A program made the position numbers and the translations under genes. The notes under the pieces were generated by a model. It did no database searches, was not told the DNA's origin, and saw nothing but the letters and a program-made list of their open reading frames with translations. A DNA stretch of 64,000 nt from Trematomus loennbergii (lineage: Eukaryota; Chordata; Actinopteri; Perciformes; Nototheniidae): the NCBI GenBank assembly GCA_012861695.1, contig JAAOOA010000543.1, positions 129,501 to 193,500 on the forward strand, read 5' to 3'. Numbering within the stretch: the first letter of the stretch is position 1; the number at the start of each line of letters is the position of its first letter. Below are positions 22,841 through 34,794 of the stretch, one piece after another.

Positions 22841-23140
22841 TCAAAAATATAATGGAAAAAGGAGAGAAAAAACAAATATCACAGTATGTTGAAAAATATG
22901 AAAAAAGTAATGTGTTAAAATAACATGAAAGAAATCAAAAGTAAAGCATCTAAAAACATATATTTAAAAAAAGTAATGTTAGTCAAGTCAAGTTATCAAA
23001 ACTGCATTGTTTCATCGAAACAGTGTTAAAAATCACAAACTCTCCATTTAGAGTTTGATTCTTGAAGAAAACTCAATTCATTACAAATGAATGAATATTT
23101 TACCAAGTTATAAAGTTTTCCATACATAAACGTGTATCTT
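22841..23140. repeat. Dispersed AT-rich repeat, copy 3 of 3
   Basis: The same unit as 20441 and 22441, preceded by a second match to 20400-20500 (gagaaaaaacaaatatcaca). Confidence 0.85.
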
Positions 23141-24242
23141 ACAGTTCCTTTGTGAGAGAATTACGCACAAATCTGTCATATCAAAACATTCTATTGCAGT
23201 ATTTTATCTGTTTTATGTGCACTGTTGGAGGAGCCTGTGACCTATGTTTTTCATTGACATATCTACACTGTAGCTAATGGGCATATGCCATAAAGCCTTG
23301 AAACTTGAAACTTAAAATGATCAGAAACTGCATTGTCTCACTGAAAACAGCTCTAAAGAAAACCCAATTCCATACAAGTACTTAACTTTCTACCAGTTGT
23401 AAAGTGTTGCTCACTTCAAAAGTGTATCTAAAAAGTATCTTAGTAACAAAAACAAAAGCATTAATGTTAACAACGCCTCAAAGGGCGGACTCCTGAGTTC
23501 CGTAATGCCCCCTACCATGGCATTGGACTATTTACATCATCCAGGGCTCAACACCAGTAAATACAGCTCTCTTTATCCGCTCTCCAAGCCTCCAAGGGCG
23601 GACTCCTGAGTTCCGTAATGTCCCCCTAACATGACACTTAGATTATTTTCATCATCCAGGGCTCAACACCAGTAAATGTAGCCTCATGTAACTTCTATAG
23701 GGATTCATTAATAGTTGTGTGAAGTAATTAAACATTACAAAATACAATATCAGGGGGTCATTAACATATTTTAAATTATTATTTTCCTCTCAGAGAGACT
23801 TTGTTGTAGTTAGTAAAGTAATTAAACATTAGTTCACAAGCCATACAACTTAAGAGAACATCCTTAGTTAACACAAATCATATTAAAAACAATCTAATTT
23901 AGAGAGGACAATAAAAGTTTTAGGTGACTTAGTGAGTGAAAATTAAGTGAGGGGAGACAGTCTCACACATCCAGACTCCATTTTATGAAGAGCCTCAGAC
24001 GGAGGGGTTTGAACACGGCACAGATACTGCATCCGTTTCTTGACTGGCGCTCCCGACGGATGGCGGTAAGTTGTCACAGGCGTCTCGCTGATTAAACCCA
24101 TATCGATGCGTCTCTTTGCCATTTTCGTTTTTGAAAGTTTAGGTGACTTGGTGAGTGGAAATGACTGGCTTTTTATCTAGTTTGCACGGATTTCTTTTTT
24201 TACCTAGCTCCACCCCCACCTCTATCTTTTGACATCACAGCA
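23141..24242. repeat. Low-copy repeats, no gene seen
   Basis: Contains a direct pair of about 110 bp at 23475-23570 and 23585-23685 (gggcggactcctgagttccg, then catccagggctcaacaccag). The rest is AT-rich with no coding evidence. Confidence 0.5.
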
Positions 24243-24360
24243 AAAGGAAGGGGGAAGGGGTGGGAGGGGGACGGGTTGAGAGGGGGACGGGGTGCGAGGG
24301 GGATGGGGTGACAGGAAGGGGTGAGAGGGGGACGGGGTGCGAGGGGATGGGGTGCGAGAC
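24243..24360 (+). repeat. G-rich purine tract
   Basis: Degenerate repeats of ggggacggggtgcgaggggg type with many runs of three to five G. It is capable of G-quadruplex formation on the plus strand. Confidence 0.8.
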
Positions 24361-24640
24361 ATGTTACAACACCTCACCACCCTCACATCAAAGGACAGAC
24401 ATCAAAGGCTAATTAGATTAGACAACAAAGGATCTACTACAAGGGGAGTTCACACCTACATGTTACAAACACCTCACCCCTCACATCAAAGGATAGACAT
24501 CAAAGGGGCAGACATCAAAGGCTAATTAGATTAGACAACAAAAGGATCTACTACAAGGGGGAGTTCACACCTACATGTTACAAACACCTCACCCCTCACA
24601 TCAAAGGATATCACACCTATCTGTGATATCACACCTACAC
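24361..24640. repeat. Tandem repeat, about 120-bp unit, two to three copies
   Basis: The unit includes acatcaaaggctaattagat, aaaggatctactacaagggg and gttcacacctacatgttaca. Copies are near-identical. Part of it also appears near 22030 (aaggctaattagattgacaa). Confidence 0.8.
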
Positions 24641-24825
24641 ACGATAACACCTCGAACAAAGGGGCTCATTAGCATATCAAAGGGGCTCATTTGCATAATG
24701 TAGGGGAGGCGGGACCTGTCACAGCACCTGTCACAGCACCTGTCACTTTTTATGCATACTAATGGATGGAAGGGGCATCAGTAATACTACTAGCGTCTTC
24801 TTTGTAACATTCCAAGTTTCACTAT

Positions 24826-24979
24826 AGCCGCTTTCACACCAAGTACTTAGCCGGTACTTGTACCCGCTACTTGTTCCCCCGAACTCTTTAGTCCCTGGAA
24901 CTGTCCTAGTAGATCGCGTTCTCACCGGAATAAGTCACCGAGGGAGGATTACGTAAATTAAGCCGCATTTATCTGTGAC

Positions 24980-25044
<65 letters not shown>

Positions 25045-25612
25045 TGTGTGTGTGGTGTGTGTGTGTGTGGTGTGTGTGTGTTGTGTGTGTGTGTGTGGTG
25101 TGTGTGTGTGTGTGTGTGTGAGGGGGGGTCCGTGGATCAGAGTGACAGGTGACGCTTGCTGCGGCGATTAATCCCCCATCAAAATGCTTCTGACAAATGA
25201 AGCTGCTGGGTCGCGTCTTCCGAGTAAATTGCCAGAACGCCGACACCTCCTCATCACTCCACCGCTCCCATGTTTTATTTTGTGTTGCCATAAGTTAGTC
25301 TCTCTCCGTTGGTGTGCTGGGCTAATGCTAATGCAGGCAAATAAAATGGCGGCTTCACAAAACCTTTCAGAGTTTTACGGGGCGTGGTTTGCAATTCGCC
25401 CAGCCAATCAGAAATTGTTAGTGTGGCCGACACACCCACGAACCTTTTCCTCCCCAAGAAAGTAGCACCTCTCTAGCAGGGACTATCTGGAGGTGAAAAG
25501 GTTGGCACGAACTAGGGACAAGTTCCAGATCTTTTTGGTGTGAAACCGAATCCCCCCCCCCCCTATCGGCCTAGTTCGGGGGGAAAAGTACTCCGGTGTG
25601 AAAGCGCCTTAT
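24826..25612 (-). mobile_element. Harbinger-like TIR element with Myb/SANT fragment
   Basis: The ends are ATAGCCGCTTTCACACC and GGTGTGAAAGCGCCTTAT, inverted. On the minus strand a frame from 25291 reads MATQNKTWERWSDEEVSAF, and after a one-base shift AIYSEDATQQLHLSEAF. The W-S-D-E-E-V start is the first helix of the Myb/SANT-like DNA-binding protein that accompanies PIF/Harbinger transposases. A GT array occupies 24983-25118. No transposase remains. The superfamily call rests on the Myb/SANT-like start alone. Confidence 0.55.
24983..25118. repeat. (GT)n microsatellite with GGTG interruptions
   Basis: About 65 dinucleotides broken by periodic extra G, so partly a higher-order gtgtgtgtgtggt repeat. 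The cysteine/valine frames here are artefacts. Confidence 0.95.
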
Positions 25613-25883
25613 GACCCAGCCGTGTGTCAATGAGTTGATATTTTATAGATGTTACATGAAGTGCTGCCTTCACATGCATTCGGTAATACTAACACCAAGT
25701 AACTATCCCAATCATATAGCCTTGGCTGTAGGCACTAAAAGCTTTATTTACAAGAGATAAGATATCTTTCAGTAGGCTACTCTCCTGGCAGGCAGACCGA
25801 CCTTTGGCTTTGTCCACTGAGGGTTGTCTATTGTCCCTTTCTAAACCATAAGCATTAACATATAAGTGCAGTTACTCAGTAAG
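25613..25883. other. No gene seen
   Basis: Spacer between the Harbinger-like element and the L2 tail, with no recognisable feature. Confidence 0.4.
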
Positions 25884-26730
25884 GTAAGGCAAGGCAAGTT
25901 TATTTATATAGCACCTTTCAACACAAGGCAATTCAAAGTGCTTTACAAAAATGGAAGACATTAAGAAAATGGCATTTAAAATCAGTCATTAAAAAGAAAA
26001 GATAATAAAATAAACATTAAAAGAAAAAATTCATGGATAAAAGTTACAGTGCAGTTTAAGATGTGAATAGTTCAATTAAAAGCAGCGGCAAAAAGAAAAG
26101 TCTTCAGCCTGGATTTAAAAGTAGTAAGAGTTGCAGCGGACCTGCAGGTTTCTGGGAGTTTGTTCCAGATATTTGGAGCATAATAACTGAACGCTGCTTC
26201 TCGATGTTTAGTTCTGACTCTGGACACGAAAGCTGACCAGTCCCTGAAGACCTGAGAGATCTGGATGGTTCATCATTTAGCAGTAGGTCAGACATGTATT
26301 TTGGGCCTAAACCATTCAAAGCTTTATAAACCAGCAGCAATATTTTGAAATCTATTCTTTGACACACAGGAAGCCAGTGTAAGGACTTCAGAACAGGAGT
26401 GATGTGATCCACTTTCTTAGTGTTAGTGAGGACTCGAGCAGCAGCGTTCTGAATCAGCTGCAGCTTTCTAATAGATGTTTTAGTGAGACCTGTAAAGACA
26501 CCATTACAGTAGTCGAGTCTACTGAAGATAAAAGCATGGACAAGTTTTTCCAGATCCTGCTGTGACATTAGTCTTTTAATCCTAGATATGTTCTTTAGGT
26601 GATAGTAGGCTGACTTAGTAACTGTTTTAATGTGACTGTTGAAACTCAGGTCAGAGTCCATGACTACACCTAGATTTCTGGCTCTATCTGTTGTTTTGAA
26701 CATTGCAGACTGAAGCAATAGCACAGTAGG
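25884..26730 (-). mobile_element. L2-clade LINE, 3' fragment, antisense
   Basis: The inverse of the element at 1-1003: the tail ggcaaggcaagtttatttat is at 25890, and the ORF runs from 26724 down to 26104. The protein is nearly identical up to SLRSSGTGQLS, then a frameshift (ggacacgaaagctg) ends it early. The 5' break lies just before the LGVVMDSDLSF region, so it is shorter than the first copy. Confidence 0.9.
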
Positions 26731-27030
26731 GGTGTATCATTAGATTACTAAGGCTTATCAGTTTTACGATAGCGAGAATCTATTTAGGCTAAGTTGTCTT
26801 TATTCTTGTTTTTACAATCTGCACTTGAAAAAATAGGCAATTGCAAACGACAAGGTATGACAAAATGAGATGCAAGCCACCATGGCAACACTGACAAATA
26901 AATGTAAATCGTGTCTCAAAAAATGTGAATACAAATAAAAAACCTATATTGTGCATGCTCATTTCCGTTCCACTACGTTGGCATGTATAATGTTTTACAG
27001 TCTGTTGCAAAAATACAACAGGATTCAGGC
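26731..27030. other. No gene seen
   Basis: Intergenic sequence upstream of gene copy D. No coding signal is found. Confidence 0.4.
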
Positions 27031-27241
27031 TCTCTATTCATAGTGACATAAACACTGACGTTTAGGTGCAGTTCTTGGACAAGTATTCAGACACGTTGGT
27101 TCACGTGCTGTAGGGAGGGGCGTCCTGCTTCCTCTCGAGCGCGGCAGCAGTCGGTTCAAGAGAAAAGGGAAGCAAACTCTGTGTCCTCTGCTTCTGCTCT
27201 GGGAGAAAAAGTCACGGCAGTTACACATCTGTTGGTGAAAA
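27031..27241 (+). promoter_or_regulatory. Putative 5' UTR / proximal promoter of ASC-like copy D
   Basis: GC rises sharply compared with the flanks. There is a CACGTG E-box in ggttcacgtgctg, and a purine-rich agagaaaagggaagcaaact that resembles an ETS/PU.1-type site. The start context is gaaaaATGG, a good Kozak match. Assigned by position and composition only. Confidence 0.35.
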
Positions 27242-27482
27242 ATGGACGAACGAAAGGCTGTAAAACGCATGTTGTCTAACCTGTCAAAGGACAACTTTGC
27301 CAATTTCTGCTACGAGCTTGTGCAACGCAAAGGGGAGCTGCAGGTCACACTCGACATGGTGGAGGGAAAAAGCCGCTCTGAGATCACAGAGGTTCTGCTT
27401 TCCACTTTCAATGAAAAAGCTGTCGAAGTGGCTGCGGAGTTATTGAACGAGATTAAATGCAAAAAGGAAGCAGACGAACTGT
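27242..27482 (+). CDS. pycard-like: ASC/PYCARD-like gene copy D, exon 1: PYD
   Basis: Eighty codons plus one base from ATG to a GTGAGT donor at 27483. The peptide starts MDERKAVKRMLSNLSKDNFA and continues NFCYELVQRKGELQ, VTLDMVEGKSRSEITEVLLS, and TFNEKAVEVAAELLNEIKC. This fits the six-helix pyrin death fold. The ending (AVEVAAELLNEIKCKKEADEL) is very like fish ASC-type PYDs. In ASC the PYD is nucleated by NLR or other sensor PYDs and forms the inflammasome speck. Phase 1 at the donor matches the linker exon. Exon 1 shows no frameshift. The NLR-type PYD alternative is less likely because the following exons match ASC. Confidence 0.8.
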
Positions 27483-28104
27483 GTGAGTACTTCATGGTTT
27501 GATGCAGAATGAGAATATAACTTTTTGGACTGAAGAACAGATGAATCAGCGACAAATAACAACGTTTAATCGATGAGGGTTTACTTGAAATAGCCTTTAT
27601 TCTTATGTTTCTACACAGTTTAGGAAATGTAACCGCCTTTTCTATAGTGGGCAGGGACCCGCCCGACTTCCTCTAGTCTAGAGTCATGTCAGTGTATAGG
27701 CTATCCTTATTTAGATTTACAGTGTAACTCAATAAGAAATGATTTATCTAAAAAAATAAAATAAATAAGGTCCTTTTATGTAATCCAAATATCTGTGGTT
27801 AAAAAGGAAAGCTCTTTGCATGCATTCATATGCAGACCTTTGAACCCTCCCTTGTGCTTTCATAACAATTTAATATACGAGTTAAACACGCATTAACTAA
27901 ACATTGTTAAACGTACAATTTAGCACTAAAGGAGAACTGTGGACTTTGTCTCACATGATAAACATTCAAAGTGAGTTAAATCATGAGTACTCTCGTGCCC
28001 AAACCCAAGCTCTGAAATAAAGAAAACATGACAAACCTCAGGAAACCTGTCAAACTGTAAGTCCATCATATTACTTTCTAACGTTGTTTTCTTTGTTATT
28101 TCAG

Positions 28105-28149
28105 TGGCAGCTACAGGTGTTCAATACTCAGAACCTGGATCCAGTAAGA
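28105..28149 (+). CDS. pycard-like: ASC/PYCARD-like gene copy D, exon 2: linker
   Basis: A small exon after ttgttatttcag. In phase with exon 1 it encodes LAATGVQYSEPGS plus a few residues. Two donors are possible: gtaaga at 28144 (39-base exon) or GTGAGT at 28150 (45-base exon). Both keep the same phase. GTGAGT is shared with copy C and is preferred. Human PYCARD has an equally small middle exon coding the flexible PYD-CARD linker, which supports the gene identity. Confidence 0.65.
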
Positions 28150-28568
28150 GTGAGTTGATTTCCTGTTTTACCCAAACAAACACACATCCTTTCATGTATT
28201 CAAAAATGACCTTGGGTTAAAAAACTGTAGGCATGTGCACTGTGTTTTTCTGACTGTGGCAGCATGTCAACATTTCTGCTGTGAAAACATCTTGATATAT
28301 TTAAATATAGATTTTGTGGCTTTACATTTCACCCCAAAACTATTTAATAGAGCAGTTAAACACATAGTCCTTTAATCGTGTTAAACTTAGGATACATTTA
28401 GCACAGACTGTGTTCTTTGTCTCTTATGATAATGAAAACAGTTTCAGTTTAGTTTTGACACTACTCTTTCTTCATCAGAGTCAAAATGATGAAAGGCTCA
28501 AGGCAAACCCATACAGTTTATAGTACATCTAGAACAATGTACAACTGTTGTTGGATAACTGGTTGAAC

Positions 28569-29660
28569 AGGCCTGTACTACGAAGCCGGATTTTCCTAAC
28601 CTGGATATGTTGGAGTTAGCCGGTTGGCCTAATCCAAAACATACACGCTCTCGCTAAGCTTTCCTACGACGCTGGTTATCAAGTGGATCGCTCAAGCCAG
28701 CCGTGTCCTATCTAGTTAGGTGCGCGTTCACATGAAAGGGGTGGTATTTGGAGCATTCGACCAATCTCAAACATGGACAAGCGTACTGACAGCGCAGCGT
28801 CATACTTCCTGAATGAAAAGTGAACTTTAATATTAGTCAAATATGAAGAAGTTAAACTTTAAACATCCATGACTTAAACACTTTATCCAGGATCAAAGCC
28901 ACACAGCTGCACCTGCAAGGTGAATACAGCTGGTAAAAGAAAAAGTGTTTGAATGCGTACATTAACAGGTTTATGATATCACTGCCCCGTCTAAGACACG
29001 AGTGGATCTGACTTTAATTACATTTGACTCGAGTGTTTCGTCAACTTAATGTGTTGCTTAAAATAATACTTCTGCATACAGTATGTGACACTGAGTGTTG
29101 CACGGCCAGATACGGCTCAAGAAGCTGACTCAGATAAGGAAATATATGATACATTATGATGTGATATGATATGAATGATAATGGGACACATCGACGTCTG
29201 CACTCACAGTGCCGCGGACTGTACGTAATGTTACTCTGATCCGGTTACTTATGTCGTGGCAGATATTTAAGTAAGCTTTCTTAACGCTAATGTTATAATA
29301 GTCAGATTGCTCTGAAGATGGGAGGGATATTCTATTCATTTTCACGTTCACACAGTCAGTTGATTTTGCCGGCCGTCTTTCCTGCAACGGCAGTTTTTCT
29401 GTATTTCCTCTATCCTGTAATATGACTTGATATCTTTAAACTCCGCACACTGAGCTCTGATTGGTCAGCAGGCGGTGCTTTCACTGAGTTGATCTCTTAG
29501 CCTGCAACCTAACCTGCCCCGGAGGAGGTTAGCCGCTCAGCATAAGTTACCATGGAGATCTAGCCCGCTAAAAAGAGAACCAGCGTCGTAGGACCGGAAA
29601 GCCAGAGTTTTCCCTGAAGTTAGCCGGCTAAGAGAAAATCCGGCTTCGTAGTACAGGCCT
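28569..29660. mobile_element. TIR element in intron 2 of copy D (about 1.1 kb)
   Basis: The ends are AGGCCTGTACTACGAAGCCG and the inverse, each continuing to GATTTTC. A second inner inverted pair (gttagccggttggcc / gaagttagccggctaag) follows. The paralogous copy C reads through the site without it (ggctgaacaggattcc). No transposase is seen, and no target duplication can be read. Confidence 0.75.
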
Positions 29661-29708
29661 CTGGTCTCTAATCTGCATCCATCAAACCTCCTTTCCTATC
29701 ATCTAGAG

Positions 29709-30550
29709 CAGCGCTTCCCAGCCTGTGGGCCGCGGCCCCATAGTGGTCCGCGAAGGCATTGCAAGTGGGCCGCCAAATGATTTAATTTTATTTTTTATTT
29801 TTTTATTTTAAATGTTGTACAAGCTAAAGACACAAACATGGACATAACAATAACATATAGGAGATGACATTCCATCTCAGACAAAAAAAAAAACAGAAGA
29901 AATGAAGATACAGTCAGTAGGATCACTTCAACATTTCACAAACAAAAAAAGGTTGACAACCAAAAACCACCAAAAACAAAACATGGCATATTTATTGTTC
30001 CTTTAATCCCACTCTTCGTTAGAGCTCATTATTTCCCATTTCATGGCGTGTTGAGCCTTTGATTTTTTGTGGCAATCATTTTTTCCAAAATAAATGGTAT
30101 TTTTAATCTACTCTTCAAACACCTTAAATTAAGATTACTCCTTTATTGACTTTTAAAAATATGTATTTTAGCCAGAAGAATAGTTGTATTTATTAACTGT
30201 GTGCGGTCTTCATCTAAAAGCCCAAATAAAATATTAAAGGGTGTAAATGTAAATTCAATATTTGCCGCCAAATAATTAACAAAACATTATGATTTGTGTG
30301 GAAACATTTTCATTATTAAGATGTTTTTCAATTTGAACCTCTTTTCCTTTCTCTTTCTTGATCCTCCTTAGCAACGGTCATTACAGTCCTTAGCAACAGC
30401 CTGTTCTACTGGATTTACAATGGATCACATGTTCTGAATCGACCAATCAGAACTTTATTTATCCTCCGTATTGTTTATGGTTGAATGTGGGCCGCGAAAA
30501 CATTTTTGATTCTTAAGTGGGCCTGAGTTGAAAAAGGTTGGGAACCGCTG
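29709..30550. mobile_element. hAT-type non-autonomous element with 8-bp TSD (842 bp)
   Basis: Starts CAGCGCTTCCCAGCCTGTGG and ends GGTTGGGAACCGCTG. It is flanked by perfect 8-bp ATCTAGAG at 29701-29708 and 30551-30558. The partner duplication has the empty site (tcatctgagaatttg near 1858). CAG ends plus 8-bp TSD define hAT. Confidence 0.92.
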
Positions 30551-32580
30551 ATCTAGAGAATTTGAACGGCTCTCTTCTTACGGCGCAAACCGACCCGAAC
30601 CCGCATTTCCAGGGGCGTAGCACAAAACTCCGGGCCCCATACATAAGCTATCTATGTGGGCCCCCTTCCTCTCTTGATCCATGTCTCTAATGCACCTTTT
30701 AAAATGTATTTACAAAGGACTGAGCCAACAACAGTACACATGAATCTGAAGCGGTTATGAACTAAAGTAGAACTAAAGTATAAATAGTCATAATAGAAGT
30801 AATAACAATCTGTGCACATTTCAACCCTCTTTCCTCAACATACTGTAGTTTACAATTACTTTACTGTGGTTAAATGAGGTTTGCTTGGAGTATCATGCTT
30901 ATTTAAGTATTTATCATTCCCACGGTATAAGACAAAACAAAAAAAACACCATGTTAGTTTTGTAACCACTACCTTGAGAGAGTGCTTACTATACTGCATA
31001 ATAACAGACAACTGAACAAGACTTCACAAGTCATGTTTATTTGCATAATCAATAACACACAACAAATCTGAAAGCATATATGCCAAAAAGCTCAATAATT
31101 AAAACTTTAGAAAGCTGAGAAATCTTTACAAGTTCTGCTTTGGATAATATGATTGATCTTGCAGTTATTGAACAAATATGGAGAATGTCTAACTTCGTTT
31201 TGTTCAGCCGGATAATATCCACAAGTCTACCCTACTTTTATAATGTTCGAATCATAAATCTAATGGCCAGAAGCAAAATGCTAACGTTATGCTACCAAGG
31301 AACTACAGGCGAGTCCAGCAGCACGACTTCAACGTCACGCCAACTTCAGATCCATATTCAAACATACAGATTCTAAATGGAACGAGTTGAAGCGTTTGTT
31401 TGAACACTTTGCAGGAGGCAGGTACTTGCTTTCAAGCAGAACAGGGCCAACAAACTTAGAGGAGTGTTTACGTGTTCGGCGTAATGACGTACAACGGCCT
31501 CCACGACTTCTGTAGTCCTATTCAGCCACTTGGTAACAACCATCGTTTTTCAGACACGTCAACTCTTCAGAAATCACCAGTGGGGTCACTGCTGATGGAT
31601 TTAATGTCGTAGAACAAATCGTGATCCGTCTCTTCAATGTGTCTCAACCACAGACCTTAGTTCCAGATATTTTCTTAAATCCTATGGAGAGATCCCATTG
31701 GCTCTGAGACGAGGGAACCAGTATTGGTCAAATGCTAACTCACTTCCTGGTTTTAGGACTCGTCACTCTCTTGGAGTTCATTCCCCAGTAAATGACACTG
31801 ACAGGTCTTCTTGTTAGCAAAATCCTTAGCTGACCCTCTACTTCTTCGTTGAATCATCTACCTTTAGAGCAAGCCACTCAGGAAGTTCGCCAGGCGCTGA
31901 AGCAAATTCTCATTGAATTACATCGGGAAAGAGACGTCCGTAAATCTTATAATGTTTTTTTGAGGGAAATCAACTTTCCAGTATGAACACATGAATAGCC
32001 CTTATTTATATCATTAAATAGTAAAAGTTTTAAAATGCGCTTAAAGCCGAAAACAGAGAGTTATTTTCCCTCCTGCATTCATGTGACAGAGCCGAGAGCG
32101 GCTCAGCGGCTGGGAGGCGGGGCTTAAGGACAACTAGTGCTGGGAGGACTAAACCATTATTGTCCTTTTGTGAGGGGTCCCGGATAGCCTTCACCATCTG
32201 TTTTGGGATACAGAATTCAGTCACTCCGATTTTATTGAGCTAGTTTCATTTTAGTTATGACACTATCTGCTAAAAGAAAACTGAAATAAAACCAAACTTT
32301 TAATTCCATGCCTTTCAAGGGCCCTCCCCCCATCTGGGCCCTGGGTAGTCAGTCCCACTTGTCCCCCCACTAAGACGCCCCTGCGCATATCCTATGAGCA
32401 GTGAAAACATGCAATTATTAACAGACGCAGTTGCGTATTTGGCTCAAAAAGCGTGGGATGTTGATTATTTTCTCCATCTAGGACGACACCAAAAGCCTCC
32501 CAGACGTTGGATTTCGCTCTTGAGGAAGAGTTATTGACAATGCTGTATTCTCCGAGAGCTTCACCTCAGCCATTTCCATT

Positions 32581-33298
32581 ACTGCGGTCAAGCCAGCCTC
32601 GCACGTGATATTGCGGTGCGCGAATATCACGCAAATAAACAAAAACTCTCCAGTATCAAAGACTTATTTCATTCCAGGGTGATAGCAGGACACCCCAACT
32701 AGTCACTCAGAGAAAATAAGGCCTTTGAAGTCTCATATATATGAGCTATCATCCCTTTTATTTTGAAACTCCAGAGAGTTTTTGTTTTATTCTTATCTAA
32801 AAACAGAGGGATGATAGCTCATACAAATGAGACTTCAAAGGTCTTTTATTTTGAAACTCTACATCAGATTGTCCTTATTTTCTCTAAGTGACTAGATGGG
32901 GTGTGCTGCTATCACCCTGGAGTGAAATGAGTCTTTGATACTGGAGAGTTTTTGTTTTATTCTTATCTAAAAACAGAGGCATGATAGCTCATATATGAGA
33001 CTTCAAAGGTCTTTTATTTTTAAACTCCTTAAGTTTTACATTCACTCATTTATAATGTGGTAGTTATACGTAGTTTGTTTTAAATAATAATTGATCACAT
33101 TATATAGTATATATTTCTTAATTTAATATGTTTGGTATGTTTTTTAGGTGTATTTGTTATTGACCGAGTAAGCGCTTTTATTTTGAAGGCAGTTTTTCCA
33201 GGACTCTACCGTAATGCATAGGATATTCGCGCACCGCAATGTCAGGTGCGGGCTGGCTTGACTGCGTTTTCCCAAGTGGAGGCTGGCTTGACCGCAGT
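32581..33298. mobile_element. hAT-like foldback element (718 bp)
   Basis: The ends are ACTGCGGTCAAGCCAGCCTC and its exact inverse. The flanks are TTTCCATT and TTTCCAAT, an 8-bp duplication with one mismatch. The partner copy has a single TTTCCAAT at 3990. Inside, 32640-32800 and 32820-32960 are imperfect inverted repeats (cagtatcaaagac / gtctttgatactg), so the element can form a long hairpin. Confidence 0.85.
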
Positions 33299-33897
33299 TT
33301 TCCAATGTGGTGCGCTCAGCAGCAGATTGATGCGGTTCAGGTTGATGCGGTGCAGATTATGCGCGGTCCCGCGGGGGTAGGTCTGAGGATTTAAACATTT
33401 AATTAAATTATTATTATTTTAATATATTTATTATGCAACACCCGCGATCCGACCCGCATCTTCTTTGTTTTACCCAGAACCGAACCCGGAAAACAATGTT
33501 TGAAAAAATACCACCAGCGGCCGCAAATCACTTTTTTTGCGGGTCACCCGTCAGGTACCCGACCCGATGCAGGACTCTGGCTCAGACCCAGTGATAGACT
33601 GGATAACTCTAAAGCTCCATCTCATAGCATTCTCTATCAAGGCTCCATGGCAGCGCATCATTACGACATTAAACACACAACCTGTAATATTCCTAAACTA
33701 TAGTAAAAAACTAGTATGGTCGTGAAACAGCATGGCATCATGGGAGTTGTAGTCTTCAGCTTCTCATGGTTAAGTGGATACGCCGCCATTACAGGAGACC
33801 TTGGTGAACATACTGTTACCTTGATTACAATGACACGTCTCTTTGAACCATTGAGATAATGTACGTACACAACTCAACAAAACATGAATACTATAGG

Positions 33898-34096
33898 CAG
33901 GGGCGGACTGGCCATCGGGACGTTCGGGACGAATCCCGATGGGCCGGTACTGAAGTGGGCCGGTCGGACGATGTGGGCCGCTCGGATAACTCACTAGCCC
34001 CCCCCCCCCCGTTGATAATTTACCGAGGTGGGCCGGCGGTACCGAAGTGGGCCGGTCGAGAGTCCCGGGCTGATTTGTAGTCCCAGTCCGCCCCTG
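33898..34096. mobile_element. Short hAT-type MITE with 8-bp TSD (199 bp)
   Basis: Starts CAGGGGCGGACTGGCCATCG and ends CCCAGTCCGCCCCTG. Flanks are perfect ACTATAGG repeats (33890-33897 and 34097-34104). A second, internally shorter copy is at 54306-54429. Absent at the partner site near 4558. Confidence 0.93.
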
Positions 34097-34263
34097 ACTA
34101 TAGGTGTAGGAGTTTTTATACATTTTAATGAGGAAATGTTACATATTATAACTTTAAGTGAACAAAAATACACCTCTGGGAATGCTAAGTTACTTTAATT
34201 TTTAAGAGATCTGTTTAATGTGATTGTTGGTTAACAAAAGTATTTTCCCTGTTTGTCTTCCAG

Positions 34264-34572
34264 ATCCAAGGAAGGAATTATCCCAGGGAAATGTCCCAGC
34301 AGAGAGCAGCGACCCAGCAGACGAGTGGCTGCTCTCAGTTCGGGCAGAGTTCATTAAAAGAGTGTCCCTACCTATCCTGAACGACCTTCTGGATAAACTC
34401 CTTGGGTCTGGAGTGATCAGTGAATCTGAAATGGAGTCAGCCAAAACCAAATCCGAAGGGACAGAGCAGAAGAGGTGGTGGACGTGGTGCGAAAAAAGGA
34501 GTTAAACCCAGCAGTGATTTGATCAAAGCTCTCCGTGAGCTGGACCCGCATCTTTACAAACAGCTCAACTAG
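34264..34572 (+). pseudogene. pycard-like: ASC/PYCARD-like gene copy D, exon 3: CARD (two frameshifts)
   Basis: The acceptor is ccctgtttgtcttccag. In phase with exon 2 the exon begins NPRKELSQGNVPAES and reads into the CARD: DEWLLSVRAEFIKRV, NDLLDKLLGSGVISESEME. Compared with copy B, one base is missing near 34458 and another in the A run at 34492-34497. As read, the frame stops at 34505. The downstream half still matches in its own frame (DLIKALRELDPHLYKQLN), ending TAG at 34570-34572. Restoring both bases gives an exon of the right phase, so the breaks may be recent or errors. If real, this gene would make a PYD with half a CARD. Confidence 0.7.
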
Positions 34573-34794
34573 CCCCTGCTAGTTTTGTATGTTGCCTAGT
34601 CAGGTGATGTTGGCCGTCTGACCGCTGTCAGCCAGCAGCGCAGACCCTAAAGCCACCCTTTCTTTCATTTATTTTTTTATACAGAAACATATATGAACAT
34701 CATATACTTTGAATGCAAACCAATTGACATCAGGGGGAGACATATGTTATAAAACACATTCTCTAACTGTCCAAGTCTGTTCATACCGTGTACC

